The notes under the pieces are model-generated. The model saw only the letters and a list, made by a program, of their open reading frames with translations. It was not told the origin of the DNA and ran no database searches. A stretch of 64,000 nucleotides of DNA, from assembly GCA_903875225.1 (NCBI GenBank), contig CAIQVJ010000118.1, positions 1-64,000 of the forward strand, written 5' to 3'. The position numbers and the translations under genes are program-made. This document shows, piece after piece, positions 49,477 through 58,186 of the stretch. This DNA comes from an uncultured Pseudomonadota bacterium. Lineage in GTDB: Bacteria; Myxococcota_A; UBA796; SXON01. Numbering within the stretch: the stretch's first letter is position 1; every line of letters starts with the position of its first letter.

Positions 49477-50253
49477 TCACTCGACGTCTTCGTCCAGCGT
49501 GCCCTTGCCGCCGGCGATGAACTCCTGAAGGTACCGGTTGTCCGAGGCGCGCGCCTCCTGCTGCGTGCCGACGAACGCGAACCTGCGCTCGTACAGGAGC
49601 GCGATGCGGTCGGTGAACGTGAAGCAGGCGTCCATGTCGTGGGTCACGACGATGCTCGTGACCTTCAGCTTTTCCTGAAGGGAGAGGATGAGCCCGTTGA
49701 TCCGGCGGACGTTGATCGGGTCGAGGCCCGTCGTGGGCTCGTCGTAGAGGATCACGTCCGGCTCCACCGCGATGGCTCGCGCAAGTCCGACGCGCTTTCG
49801 CATGCCCCCCGAGAGCTCCGCGGGCTTGAGCTTCTGCGAGCCGGGGAGTCCGACCATCTCCAGCACCTCTTCCACGCGCTCGTCGAGCTTCTTCTCGTTG
49901 CCCCAGTGGTGCTCCCGGAGCGGGTACTTGATGTTCTGCGCGACCGTGAGGGAGTCGAAGAGCGCGGCACCCTGGAAGAGCATCGCGACCCTTCGCCGGA
50001 TCGGCAGCAGCCCGGCCTCCTTGAGGCCGACCACCTCGGTGCCGAACACCGAGATGCTGCCGGCGTCTGCGTGCAGGAGCCCGATCAGCATCTTGAGCGT
50101 GACGGATTTTCCGGTGCCGGAGCCCCCGATGATCGTGATCGTCTCGCCCGGGTAGATGTCCAGCGTGCAGTTGTCGTAGATCACCTTCGGGCCGAACGCC
50201 TTCTTCACGTCCCGCAAGGAGATGATCGGGTCACTCTCGTACGGAGATGGCAT
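49477..50253 (-). CDS. mlaF: MlaF-type ABC transporter ATPase
   Basis: 258 aa. Walker A GGSGTGKS (43-50), signature LSGGMRKR (147-154) and Walker B with DE at 171-172. The MRKR signature variant is typical of MlaF, the ATPase of the phospholipid/MCE transport complex. It lies 4 nt after the MlaE gene. No MCE-domain (MlaD) gene is found in this window. Confidence 0.9.
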   Translation of the reverse strand: MPSPYESDPIISLRDVKKAFGPKVIYDNCTLDIYPGETITIIGGSGTGKSVTLKMLIGLLHADAGSISVFGTEVVGLKEAGLLPIRRRVAMLFQGAALFDSLTVAQNIKYPLREHHWGNEKKLDERVEEVLEMVGLPGSQKLKPAELSGGMRKRVGLARAIAVEPDVILYDEPTTGLDPINVRRINGLILSLQEKLKVTSIVVTHDMDACFTFTDRIALLYERRFAFVGTQQEARASDNRYLQEFIAGGKGTLDEDVE

Positions 50254-50257
50254 CGTT

Positions 50258-51016
50258 CTACCCGTACACGGCGATGAAGAGCTTGGAGAGCAGAAAATCC
50301 GAGATCAGCACGCCCACGGCGCTCGCCACCACCGCGCGGGTCGTCGAGAGGCCGACCCCCTCGGTACCCCCGGTGGTGTGCATTCCGACGAAGCAGCCGG
50401 TGATCCCGATGATGTAGCCGAAGCAGACCGACTTTCCGAGCCCGTGCAGCAGGTCCACGATGCCGAGTGTCTCGAGCACCTGCGAGTAGAAGAACTGCTG
50501 GGTGACCCCCACCTCCTGCATCGTGATCAGCATGCCGCCGAAGCAGCCGATGAGATCGGCCATCATCGTGAGCAGCGGGAGCGCGATCATGCACGCCATC
50601 ACGCGGGGGGCGACGAGCTTCTTGATCGGGTCCGCCCCCAGCGCCCGGATGGCGTCGACCTGCTCGGTCACGACCATCGATCCGAGCTCCGCCGCGAACC
50701 CCGACCCCACCCGGCCGCCCACGAGCAGCGCCGTGAGCACGGGCCCCAGCTCACGAACGATGCCGAGCGACACGAGCTTTCCGGTGTACATGCTCGCGCC
50801 GTAGGTCTTCAGGCCGGAGGCGAACTGCAGCGCGAGCACCATGCCCGTGAAGATCGCCGTCAGGGCCGTGATCGACCAGCTCCCGATGCCGCTGGTGTCG
50901 AGCTGGTAGATGAGCGCCCGGAACTCCCAGGGGGGGCGGATGAACGCGACCATCGTGCGGAACGTGAGCAGCCCGAGCGCCCCGAGGTAGGCGATGAAGC
51001 GGCGGATCTGCTTCAT
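50258..51016 (-). CDS. mlaE: MlaE-type permease
   Basis: 252 aa, about five to six helices. Family motifs LGPVLTALLVGGRVGSGFAAELGSMVVTEQVDAIRALG and GGTEGVGLSTTRAVV are clear. Permease of an ABC lipid transporter. The frame runs far upstream as a shadow; the ATG at 51016 overlaps the lipoprotein stop (ATGA). Confidence 0.93.
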   Translation of the reverse strand: MKQIRRFIAYLGALGLLTFRTMVAFIRPPWEFRALIYQLDTSGIGSWSITALTAIFTGMVLALQFASGLKTYGASMYTGKLVSLGIVRELGPVLTALLVGGRVGSGFAAELGSMVVTEQVDAIRALGADPIKKLVAPRVMACMIALPLLTMMADLIGCFGGMLITMQEVGVTQQFFYSQVLETLGIVDLLHGLGKSVCFGYIIGITGCFVGMHTTGGTEGVGLSTTRAVVASAVGVLISDFLLSKLFIAVYG

Positions 51017-51504
51017 CGGTGCGCCACGAAGCCGTCGACGACGGCCTGGTAGGCGCTCCACCCCGCGTCGAAGGTCGCGGCGGGCGCCACATAGTTGAGG
51101 TCGAAGGTGCAGGCATCCTTGTTTGTGACGAGGTTCGCGACCGTCACGGCCACCCCGTCGAGGGTTCCGGTCGTGACCCGGAGGACGCCCGCGCGGCCGT
51201 CGACCGTGGGCGTCTCGTCCTTCAAGGTCTTCGTCTCCCGCAGGCCGGCGAGCGACTCGTTCGCGAGGTCGGGGAGGCGGAGCTCCCGGTAGTGGGTGCC
51301 GCAGTTCGAGTCGGTGTAGATGCTCCCCGAGACCTCCGGGTTGAACCAGGCCCGGTCTGCGCCGCCGGGCTTCACGGTCGCCCAACCGTCCCCCGGGCTG
51401 CCGGTGACGTAGTGGTTCTCCATGCGCTTGGCCTGGCGGTAGCTGGCGGGCATGCAGCCGGTGAGGGCCAGCATCATGCATGCAAAGGGGATGAGCCTGT
51501 TCAT
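51013..51504 (-). CDS. Small lipoprotein in the Mla-like operon
   Basis: 163 aa. MNRLIPFACMMLALTGC: signal with lipobox LTGC. The mature part has DSNCGTHYRELRLPDLANESLAGL and a VTVANLVTNKDACTFDLNYVAPAATFDAGWSAYQAVVDGF end, a beta-rich small domain. Overlaps neighbours on both sides by four bases. It could be the outer-membrane or periplasmic partner of this transporter, but no known Mla lipoprotein family is recognised. Confidence 0.8.
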   Translation of the reverse strand: MNRLIPFACMMLALTGCMPASYRQAKRMENHYVTGSPGDGWATVKPGGADRAWFNPEVSGSIYTDSNCGTHYRELRLPDLANESLAGLRETKTLKDETPTVDGRAGVLRVTTGTLDGVAVTVANLVTNKDACTFDLNYVAPAATFDAGWSAYQAVVDGFVAHR

Positions 51505-52244
51505 GCTGCCGGCTCTTCGTCGCCGACGATCCCGGTGATGTCGAGGAAGAGCTCCTCGAGCGTCTTGCCGGCCGGGACGATCTCGGCGGGGGTGCCGATC
51601 ACCTGGATCCGCCCATGGTGGATGATCGCGATGCGGTCGCACACCTCGGCGGCGACGGCGAGGGTGTGCGTGGAGAGGAACACCGTGCGACCCTCGCTGG
51701 CGAGCCGACGGAAGGTCTCCTTGATCTGCCGGGTGCCGCGCGGGTCGAGCCCCACCATCGGCTCGTCCACGATCAGGAGGCGGGGATCGTGCAACAGGGC
51801 GCTCGCCAGCGTGATCCGTTGCTTCATCCCGTGGGAGTAGGACTCGATGAGCTGGTCCGCGAACTCCCCGAGGTTCTGCTCGTCCAGCGCCTGCTTGACC
51901 CGAGCGGTGAGGCCTGCGGGCCCGCCGTCCGGCATGCCGTACATCTCGCCGATGAACCGGAGGAACTCGCGTGCGGTGAGCTTGTCGTAGAGGTACGGCC
52001 GATCGGGGATGAAGCCGAGCCGCTGGCGGGCCTGGACCGGGTTCTTCATCAGGTCGATCCGGTCGATCTCGACCGTTCCCGACGTGGGTGGGAGCACACC
52101 GCCCAGCATCCTGAGCGTCGTGGTCTTGCCCGCGCCGTTCAACCCCAGAAAGCCGAACACCTCGCCATCCGCGACGTCCAGGTCCATCGGATGTACGGCT
52201 ACAAAGGAGCCGTAGCTCTTCTGGATCTGTCGCGCGCGGAGCAT
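51501..52244 (-). CDS. ABC-2-type transporter ATPase
   Basis: 247 aa. Walker A FGLNGAGKTT near 33-42, signature YSHGMKQR near 136-143, Walker B LLIVDEPMVGLDP. This is an export (NatA/CcmA-like) ATPase, but no ABC-2 permease adjoins; it heads the operon ending in MlaE and MlaF. Stop overlaps the lipoprotein ATG by four bases. TTGATACTCG box 7 nt upstream. Confidence 0.9.
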   Translation of the reverse strand: MLRARQIQKSYGSFVAVHPMDLDVADGEVFGFLGLNGAGKTTTLRMLGGVLPPTSGTVEIDRIDLMKNPVQARQRLGFIPDRPYLYDKLTAREFLRFIGEMYGMPDGGPAGLTARVKQALDEQNLGEFADQLIESYSHGMKQRITLASALLHDPRLLIVDEPMVGLDPRGTRQIKETFRRLASEGRTVFLSTHTLAVAAEVCDRIAIIHHGRIQVIGTPAEIVPAGKTLEELFLDITGIVGDEEPAA

Positions 52245-52251
52245 GACCGAC

Positions 52252-52257
52252 CGAGTA
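52252..52257 (-). promoter_or_regulatory. -10-like box for ABC operon
   Basis: TACTCG (minus strand) after TTTCTTGATACTCG, 7 nt before the ATG at 52244. Confidence 0.35.
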
Positions 52258-52301
52258 TCAAGAAATGGGGGCGGTGCCCCGGCCGCGGAGAACGTCCCCG
52301 G

Positions 52302-53123
52302 TCACGGCGAGCCGATCGGCAGGGCGGCGAGCTCGGTCTCGTCCACCGTCACGGTCGACGCGGCGAGGAGCCGCGCAATCAGGGCGTCCGCCACGTTGCT
52401 GAGCTGCTCCGTCTTTGCGACCCGCGCGATGTCCTCCCGGTGCTCCTCCAGGAGGTACGGGACGGCCGCTTCGTGGACGGTGACGAGGACCACGTTGGCG
52501 CCCTCCGCTGTCATGAAGACCGGGGAGAGCTCCTCCTCCTTCATGCCGAACGCGGTTTTGACGATCACCGGGTCCAGCGTGGTCTTGCCCTCCCGACGCA
52601 CCCACCCCTCGTCTCCCCCACGGTGCGCAGAGGGGGCCTCGGAGTAGTGCAAGGCGACGGCCGCGAACTCGTTGCCGGCGACGATCTCCGCGCGTGCGTC
52701 CTCGGCGAGACGCTTCGCCTCGACCTCGCCCCGGAGCGCGGATCCCACGAGGATGCGTTCGATCGCGACCCCCTCGGGTTTGTCCAGGGCCGCGTGATGG
52801 GCCCGCCACCACGCCTCGATCTCGGCTTCGGAGAGCGGCCGCGCGGCGGCAGCCTCACGCTCGGCGGCGAAGAGCAGGCGGGCGCTCTCCACTTCGTCGC
52901 CCCCCGAAAAGCCGCGGCGGTTCTCCTCGGCACGCAACAACTGCATCCGGATCAGGCCGTCGAGCACCTCGTGGCGGGCGGCGAGGTCGAGCTTCCCCGC
53001 ATGCATCTCCAGCGAGGTCTCACTGGCCGCGACCGCCAGGAACTGGTCACAGGTGATCGGGATGGAGTCGACGGTCGCGACCACACACGGCGTCGCAGCG
53101 AGAGCGAACGTGACGAGCAGCAT
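52302..53123 (-). CDS. Parvulin-type peptidyl-prolyl isomerase
   Basis: 273 aa. Short signal peptide, so periplasmic. N-terminal helical SurA-like part, then a parvulin domain near residues 122-230 with AIERILVG, AAVALHYSEAPSAHRGGDEGW, FGMKEEELSPVFMTAEGANVVLVTVHEAAVP. Assists folding of exported proteins. Just upstream of the ABC operon on the same strand but with its own gap. Confidence 0.88.
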   Translation of the reverse strand: MLLVTFALAATPCVVATVDSIPITCDQFLAVAASETSLEMHAGKLDLAARHEVLDGLIRMQLLRAEENRRGFSGGDEVESARLLFAAEREAAAARPLSEAEIEAWWRAHHAALDKPEGVAIERILVGSALRGEVEAKRLAEDARAEIVAGNEFAAVALHYSEAPSAHRGGDEGWVRREGKTTLDPVIVKTAFGMKEEELSPVFMTAEGANVVLVTVHEAAVPYLLEEHREDIARVAKTEQLSNVADALIARLLAASTVTVDETELAALPIGSP

Positions 53124-53219
53124 GGGGCAATGTCACCCGCCGGTCGCCTCCGAGCACACGATCGGTCTCGCCGGTCACCCCAGTCGTGATCCGCCCGATC
53201 CGGGGCGGGGCCCTCGTGC

Positions 53220-53225
53220 TATCTC
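53220..53225 (+). promoter_or_regulatory. -10-like box for radical SAM gene
   Basis: TATCTC in GTGCTATCTC, 6 nt before the GTG at 53232. The same GTGCTATCT precedes the gene at 44405. Confidence 0.35.
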
Positions 53226-53231
53226 TGCAGC

Positions 53232-54287
53232 GTGCACCTCCCGGGCAGCTACCTCGTGCTGGAGACGACGAACCGGTGCTCGGTCGCCTGCGTGCACTGC
53301 AGTGTAGGTGAGGCCGAGCACCCGCATCACGACCGCACGGGGTTCGTCACGATCCCGCTGGTGCGCAAGCTGTTCGCCGACCTGGTGACGGCGAGGGCGC
53401 GCTTTGACGTGTTCATCCCGTTCTGGCTCGGGGAGCCCCTGCTCCACCCCGATTTTTCGACCATCTACCAGGAGGCCCTGCGCCTCGCGGGCGACCACGG
53501 GGTGTTCCAGCGCCTCGAGGTCCACACCAACGCCACCCACCTGACCGGGGAGCGCGTGAAGTTGGCGCTCAACCAGAGCCCGGTGCCCCAGACCTGGCAC
53601 CTCACGCTCGACGCCACGACCGCGGCGACGTGGAAGGCGATCAAGGGGCGAGCGGCATTTGCGGATGTCGTGGAGAACGTGGAGCGACTGGTGAAAGAGA
53701 AGGCGCGGCGCGGCGCGGTGTGGCCGCGGCTGGTGTTCCAGTTCATCGTGAGTGACCGCAACGCGAGCGAGGCGGCGGATTTTCAGGCGTACTGGGAGCG
53801 TGCCTGTCGGCAGGCCGGCCTGCCCGTGCGCTCGGCGGCGCAGGACGTCCCGCCGGGCACGGACGCGGTCGTGTTCTTCCGCCAGTTGGACGCCCCGAGT
53901 CCGGCCGAGCAGGAGCGGCAGAACGCCGTGTTCCGATCGGCGATGGAACGACTCGGGATCCCGCTCCCGCGGCCCACGCAGAGCCCGACAGCGATCGCGG
54001 CGAGCCCCGGAGTCTGCGGCTGCTTCTGGAAGAGCCCCGTTGTCGGGTGGGACGGCACGGTCACGACCTGTACCCGAGACAATCGCCTCGAGAACGCCCT
54101 CGGCAATGTCGGGGAGACGCCGTTCGGGGAGCTGTGGTGCGGGCAGCGCGCGAGCGGGTGGCGGCGCCGGGTCGCACGGGGCGACTATACAGGCCTCGCC
54201 CCGTGCCAGGCGTGCTTCATCCCGCAGTCGTCCAACTACTCGGGGATCACCGCTGCCGAGATCGCGGGTTTCGGGGCAGCGCCATGA
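53232..54287 (+). CDS. Radical SAM/SPASM protein, first of pair
   Basis: 351 aa. 4Fe-4S motif NRCSVACVHC (Cys16, 20, 23); C-terminal SPASM-like cysteines in GVCGCFWKSPVVGWDGTVTTC and APCQACFIP. GTG start. Overlaps the next radical SAM gene by four bases. SPASM enzymes modify peptides or act in cofactor maturation; the substrate is unknown. Confidence 0.9.
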   Translation: MHLPGSYLVLETTNRCSVACVHCSVGEAEHPHHDRTGFVTIPLVRKLFADLVTARARFDVFIPFWLGEPLLHPDFSTIYQEALRLAGDHGVFQRLEVHTNATHLTGERVKLALNQSPVPQTWHLTLDATTAATWKAIKGRAAFADVVENVERLVKEKARRGAVWPRLVFQFIVSDRNASEAADFQAYWERACRQAGLPVRSAAQDVPPGTDAVVFFRQLDAPSPAEQERQNAVFRSAMERLGIPLPRPTQSPTAIAASPGVCGCFWKSPVVGWDGTVTTCTRDNRLENALGNVGETPFGELWCGQRASGWRRRVARGDYTGLAPCQACFIPQSSNYSGITAAEIAGFGAAP

Positions 54288-55279
54288 TGCTCACCTCCGC
54301 ACTGGCCCGTGCGCGGCTCAAGCCGGCGCCCCATCTGCCGGATCAGGTGCACCTCTCCGTCACCGACCGGTGCTTCCTCCCTTGCGCCCACTGCGACATC
54401 TGGAAGAACAAGACCCCCGATCTGCCCGAGGCCACCTGGCTCGACGTGCTCGACCAGCTTGGCGCGTGGCTCGGAAAGGCGAGCGTCAATTTCGTCGGCG
54501 GGGAGCCGCTGCTGCGCAAGGACCTCGAACGGCTGATGTCCCGGGCGACGACCCTCGGGTTCGACGTCACGTTCAACACCAACGGTTGGCTGCTCGACGA
54601 TCGGCGCGCGGACGCACTCTCCGACGCTGGCGCCCGTATCGCCTACCTCTCGATGGACGGCTTCCGTGCCGACACGATCGACCGTTCTCGTGGCCGGGTC
54701 GGAACCCATGCGAAGCTCCTCGAGGTGTGTGATCGACTCGACAAGCGGCCCAACCCACGGGTCGTGATCGCCTGCATCCTGCACGCCGGGAATGCGGGCG
54801 AGGTCCCGGATCTGCTGCATTGGGTGAAGGAGCGGGGGTATGAGCTCGTGGTGCAGCCCCTCTACCAGAACTTCGGGGAGAACGCGCACGACCCGACATG
54901 GTGGCGCAGCTCGCCGCTCTGGCCGAGCACCCCGGCGGCGCTGTCCGGGATCGACGCCGCCCTCGACGTGCTGATCGCCGAGCGCTCCGGGTACGGCAAG
55001 GTGTGCAACGAGGTCGCCCAGCTCTCGGCGTTCAAGAACCACTTCCGGAACCCCTCCCTGCCCAACGGCCAGACGTGCAAGGCCGGGCACTCGGACATCG
55101 CGTTCGACCCGCTCGGCAACGTGCGCCTCTGCTACTTCCTCGAGCCTGTGGGAAACCTGGCCGAGGGTGTCCCGGTGCGGGACATGTGGAACCGTCTCGG
55201 TGCGATGCGCCGCAGGTACGAGGTGAGCCGGTGCACGCGGAGCTGCAACCTGCTCAACTGCAATTTCGAGGGGGAATGA
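54284..55279 (+). CDS. Radical SAM protein, second of pair
   Basis: 331 aa. Motif DRCFLPCAHCDIW (Cys30, 34, 37), GGEPLLRKD, SMDG, and C-terminal cysteines in QTCKAGHSDIAFDPLGNVRLCYF and RCTRSCNLLNC, again SPASM-like. Translationally coupled to both neighbours (ATGA). The paired enzymes probably act on one substrate. No short precursor peptide was found between 53124 and 55900. Confidence 0.9.
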   Translation: MMLTSALARARLKPAPHLPDQVHLSVTDRCFLPCAHCDIWKNKTPDLPEATWLDVLDQLGAWLGKASVNFVGGEPLLRKDLERLMSRATTLGFDVTFNTNGWLLDDRRADALSDAGARIAYLSMDGFRADTIDRSRGRVGTHAKLLEVCDRLDKRPNPRVVIACILHAGNAGEVPDLLHWVKERGYELVVQPLYQNFGENAHDPTWWRSSPLWPSTPAALSGIDAALDVLIAERSGYGKVCNEVAQLSAFKNHFRNPSLPNGQTCKAGHSDIAFDPLGNVRLCYFLEPVGNLAEGVPVRDMWNRLGAMRRRYEVSRCTRSCNLLNCNFEGE

Positions 55280-55281
55280 GC

Positions 55282-55755
55282 ATGACGCGTCGCCGGATCA
55301 CGCGCCTGCTCGGGTTCGTCGGGGTGGCCCTGGCGGCCTCCACCGGCTGCTGGCGGAAGCCGACCGATGAGGAGCGGATCCATCGGGTGATCCAGGACAT
55401 CGTCGCGGGCGCCGTGGACGGGGACGTCGGCGACGTGATGGCCCACGTCTCGAAGAAGTACCAGGCCGACTCGGTGGACTACCCGGCGCTGCATGGCCTG
55501 CTCGTGGAGGCTTTCCTGCGCCGGGGGCCGATCCTCGTGGTGCCCGGCCCCATCGCCGTGAAAGTGGTGGGGGACACCGCCCACGCGAGCTTCGACGCGG
55601 CGATCGCCGAGGGCTCGGGGCGCTGGACCGACATCCTGCCGGTGAACGCGGATGGGTGGCACCTCGAGGTGGACCTGGCGCGCGAGGACACCGACGAGTG
55701 GCGGGTGACCAGCCACGTCCGGACAAGCTGGACGAAGCGCGGGCCGGGGGGATGA
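55282..55755 (+). CDS. Small exported NTF2-like protein
   Basis: 157 aa. MTRRRITRLLGFVGVALAASTGC is a signal peptide with a poor lipobox (STGC). The mature part IHRVIQDIVAGAVDGDVGDVMAHVSKKYQ, PILVVPGPIAVKVVGDTAHASFDA and GWHLEVDLAREDTDEWRVTSHVRT reads like a SnoaL/NTF2 fold. Coupled to the radical SAM pair. The ATG at 55282 has GAGGGG 7 nt upstream and is preferred to 55276. Confidence 0.75.
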   Translation: MTRRRITRLLGFVGVALAASTGCWRKPTDEERIHRVIQDIVAGAVDGDVGDVMAHVSKKYQADSVDYPALHGLLVEAFLRRGPILVVPGPIAVKVVGDTAHASFDAAIAEGSGRWTDILPVNADGWHLEVDLAREDTDEWRVTSHVRTSWTKRGPGG

Positions 55756-55884
55756 GACTGCAGCAGCGAGGGCGATGACCTGAATCGACCAGTGATCCCT
55801 GCGGCTCCCTGCGCGGGAGGTCCGGGTCGGTCCCAATTGTGGCGAAGATCAGCCCACGAGTTTCGTTTCCAAACTGTCACGCGA

Positions 55885-55890
55885 TACCTT
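55885..55890 (+). promoter_or_regulatory. -10-like box for membrane protein
   Basis: TACCTT in GCGATACCTT, 7 nt before the ATG at 55898. Confidence 0.35.
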
Positions 55891-55897
55891 CTCCGCC

Positions 55898-56923
55898 ATG
55901 TCTGCAGAGCCCACCGCACAGCGCGCGCCCCCCCTACTCGCGTTGTGTGCTGGCTACTTCGCCTTCTACGTGATGACGGGCGTGTCGGTGAAGTACTTCC
56001 AGGGTCCTGCCAGCGCAGGCTACCCGGGCCTCGCAGACGGCACGTTCCTCATCTACAGCACAGCCGGCGGCTCGGGCTTGTGCCTGCTCATCTGCCTTGC
56101 GCTCGGGTGGTTCAAACTTGGGTCCGGCCGGACGACGAGGATCCTCGGTGTGACCGTGCCTGAGGAATTCCGCGCGTTGATCCCCTCCGGCATCTGTGCC
56201 GCGGTGATCATCCCGGCCACCACGCTGCTCTATTCCCTGCCGATCTCGGTGATGGTCGCGATGGTGATGATGCGCGGCAGCATCATCATCGTGAGCCGGC
56301 TGGTGGACGCCACGCTCAAGTGGCAGGGCAAGCGTACGTCCGTGCTGCGCTGGGAGGAGAACGCTGCGGTGGGCTTTGCGCTCCTCGCCGTGATGATCCC
56401 GCTGTTCGAGTCCAAGGAGCTCAAGCTGAACGCGGCCGCGATCCTCATCTTCGTCAGCTACGTGGGTGCCTATGCCGTGCGTCTGTACCTGATGAACAGG
56501 TTCAAGCTGGAGGGGCTGAAGGGTGACAGTCGGTTCTACTTTGCGGGCGAGCAGGCCGTCGCGACCGTCGTCCTGCTTGCCGCCGCGGGCCTGATCGCGG
56601 CGGGTGCCCTCACCGGGCCGCTCGGCGACGCCATGCGGACGGCGTGGCTCGCGCCCCCCTCGGTGTGGCCGCTCGCGCTCGTAGCCGGCGCCGCGTACGG
56701 CATGGTGGCGTTCTTCTCGGTGTTCATCTTCCTGCAGCCGGGCCGGAGCGCGACGTTCGCGGGGCTGGTCAACCGGCTCACGTCGCTCGTTGCGGGGACC
56801 GTCGCCACGTCCTGCTCTCATTTCTGGCTTGGCGGCAAGGCCCCGGCGCAGTCGGATTGGGCCTCACTGGCCGTGATCGGGGTCGCCGTCGGCTTCCTGG
56901 CCCTGGGAGAGCGGCGCAAGTAG
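55898..56923 (+). CDS. Polytopic membrane protein (EamA-like)
   Basis: 341 aa with about ten helices. TLLYSLPISVMVAMVMMRGSIIIVSRLVDATLKW and AAYGMVAFFSVFIFLQPGRSATFAGLVNRLTSLVAGTVAT recall DMT-superfamily permeases, but the helix spacing differs from EamA proper. No substrate predictable. Confidence 0.7.
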   Translation: MSAEPTAQRAPPLLALCAGYFAFYVMTGVSVKYFQGPASAGYPGLADGTFLIYSTAGGSGLCLLICLALGWFKLGSGRTTRILGVTVPEEFRALIPSGICAAVIIPATTLLYSLPISVMVAMVMMRGSIIIVSRLVDATLKWQGKRTSVLRWEENAAVGFALLAVMIPLFESKELKLNAAAILIFVSYVGAYAVRLYLMNRFKLEGLKGDSRFYFAGEQAVATVVLLAAAGLIAAGALTGPLGDAMRTAWLAPPSVWPLALVAGAAYGMVAFFSVFIFLQPGRSATFAGLVNRLTSLVAGTVATSCSHFWLGGKAPAQSDWASLAVIGVAVGFLALGERRK

Positions 56924-57040
56924 CGCCCGCCGCCTTCGCTCTGGGGGCGCCCGTCCCGACGATCTCTTGGCATCAAAACGCGCTCGGCCGCGCGCGGACG
57001 GTCCTGAACGTCTGCTAAAACACCGACGTCGCAGGTGCCC

Positions 57041-58186
57041 ATGCTCGCTCTCGTCGCCCTTTCCTTGTCTGCCTTCGTCGCCCCCGCGGCGGCGGAGCCC
57101 TATGCCCTGGCCGTGGCCGGCATCACCGTGAACCTGCCGCGCGGCTACCAGATGACGCGCTGGTCGGACTACGACCTGAACGCGAAGGCGGATGGGCTGG
57201 TGCTGGACATCTGGTACACGCCCTGGCAGATGGCTGTGCCGGTCGGCGCCGTGCTGCAGCCGATCTACCTCGATCATCTCAAGGACCAGCACGCCCGGCA
57301 GCCGGTCGTGGCGCCTGGGGTCGCGGGGGAGGGTGCCGCGTCGTGGGTGCACACGCGCGCGAGCTTCGATCTCGACGGTGGGGGCAAGGCGGTCGCACAT
57401 TTTGCGGCGTTTGCGGCGGACGGAAAGGTCGTGCACGTCGGGATCTACGGCGCCGCGAATTCCGACAGGAAGGCAGCCGCGGACCTCGTCGCCCTGGTGA
57501 ACTCCATGAAGCTGGACCTGCCCCCGGTGGCGCTCTCCAGCGACCCCGTCGCATCCGCCAAGGCCGGGTTCTCCGTGAAGCCCGCGGCAGGCTGGCGCGC
57601 GGTGCTCGCCTCCGAGCGGGACAACGCCGAGTCGCTGCTCGGGCACACCGGGGCCGGGAAGCTGCAGGACTGCGTGCTCCTCGCCGCGCCCACGACGGAT
57701 GGCGCCGGAGCCGCTGTGCTGGCGGCGTGCCCGCAGACCTGGCAGGTCGGGTTCGCCGACGACAGTTCGTTCGCCGACGACGCGCTCACCTTGCGGTCGC
57801 TGGTGTTCGCAAAGGCGGCGTCGAAGATCCCCGAGGCCGAGAAGGTCGAACTGAAGGACCGGAATGCCATGCTTTTCCGGCCGACGATGAACGACTATGC
57901 GCTGCGCTTCGCTGCCGTGAGCTACGGAAAGGGTGCTGTCAGCATCTGGGCCATCGGGCCCGAGTCCGACGCGGACACCCTGGAGCAGGGCGTGAAGGAG
58001 ACCCTGTCGGGGCTCACGTTCACCGGTCCCGACAACGGCCTGGCCGAGCACGCCATGGGCGACATCGTGTTCCACGCGCTCTCGTACAATCCACTGGTGA
58101 TGGGCGCTGCGGGCTTGATGGTGGCGAGCGTGTTCGGTGGGCTCGGGTTCCTGCTCTTCCGCAAGCCGGCGGTCAGTGCGGGGTGA
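57041..58186 (+). CDS. Exported protein with C-terminal membrane anchor
   Basis: 381 aa from the ATG at 57041 (GCAGG 5 nt upstream; the GTG at 57035 lacks this spacing). Signal peptide LALVALSLSAFVAPAAA, two related beta-rich halves (about 20-160 and 165-325) and a C-terminal helix (about 352-374) ending in FRKPAVSAG. Mature part faces the periplasm. No family recognised. Its last 14 bases overlap the convergent metallophosphoesterase gene. Confidence 0.75.
   Translation: MLALVALSLSAFVAPAAAEPYALAVAGITVNLPRGYQMTRWSDYDLNAKADGLVLDIWYTPWQMAVPVGAVLQPIYLDHLKDQHARQPVVAPGVAGEGAASWVHTRASFDLDGGGKAVAHFAAFAADGKVVHVGIYGAANSDRKAAADLVALVNSMKLDLPPVALSSDPVASAKAGFSVKPAAGWRAVLASERDNAESLLGHTGAGKLQDCVLLAAPTTDGAGAAVLAACPQTWQVGFADDSSFADDALTLRSLVFAKAASKIPEAEKVELKDRNAMLFRPTMNDYALRFAAVSYGKGAVSIWAIGPESDADTLEQGVKETLSGLTFTGPDNGLAEHAMGDIVFHALSYNPLVMGAAGLMVASVFGGLGFLLFRKPAVSAG

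Noticed and set aside
53124..53231. Precursor peptide gene before the radical SAM pair
   Set aside because: No short frame with a ribosome site and plausible leader was found.
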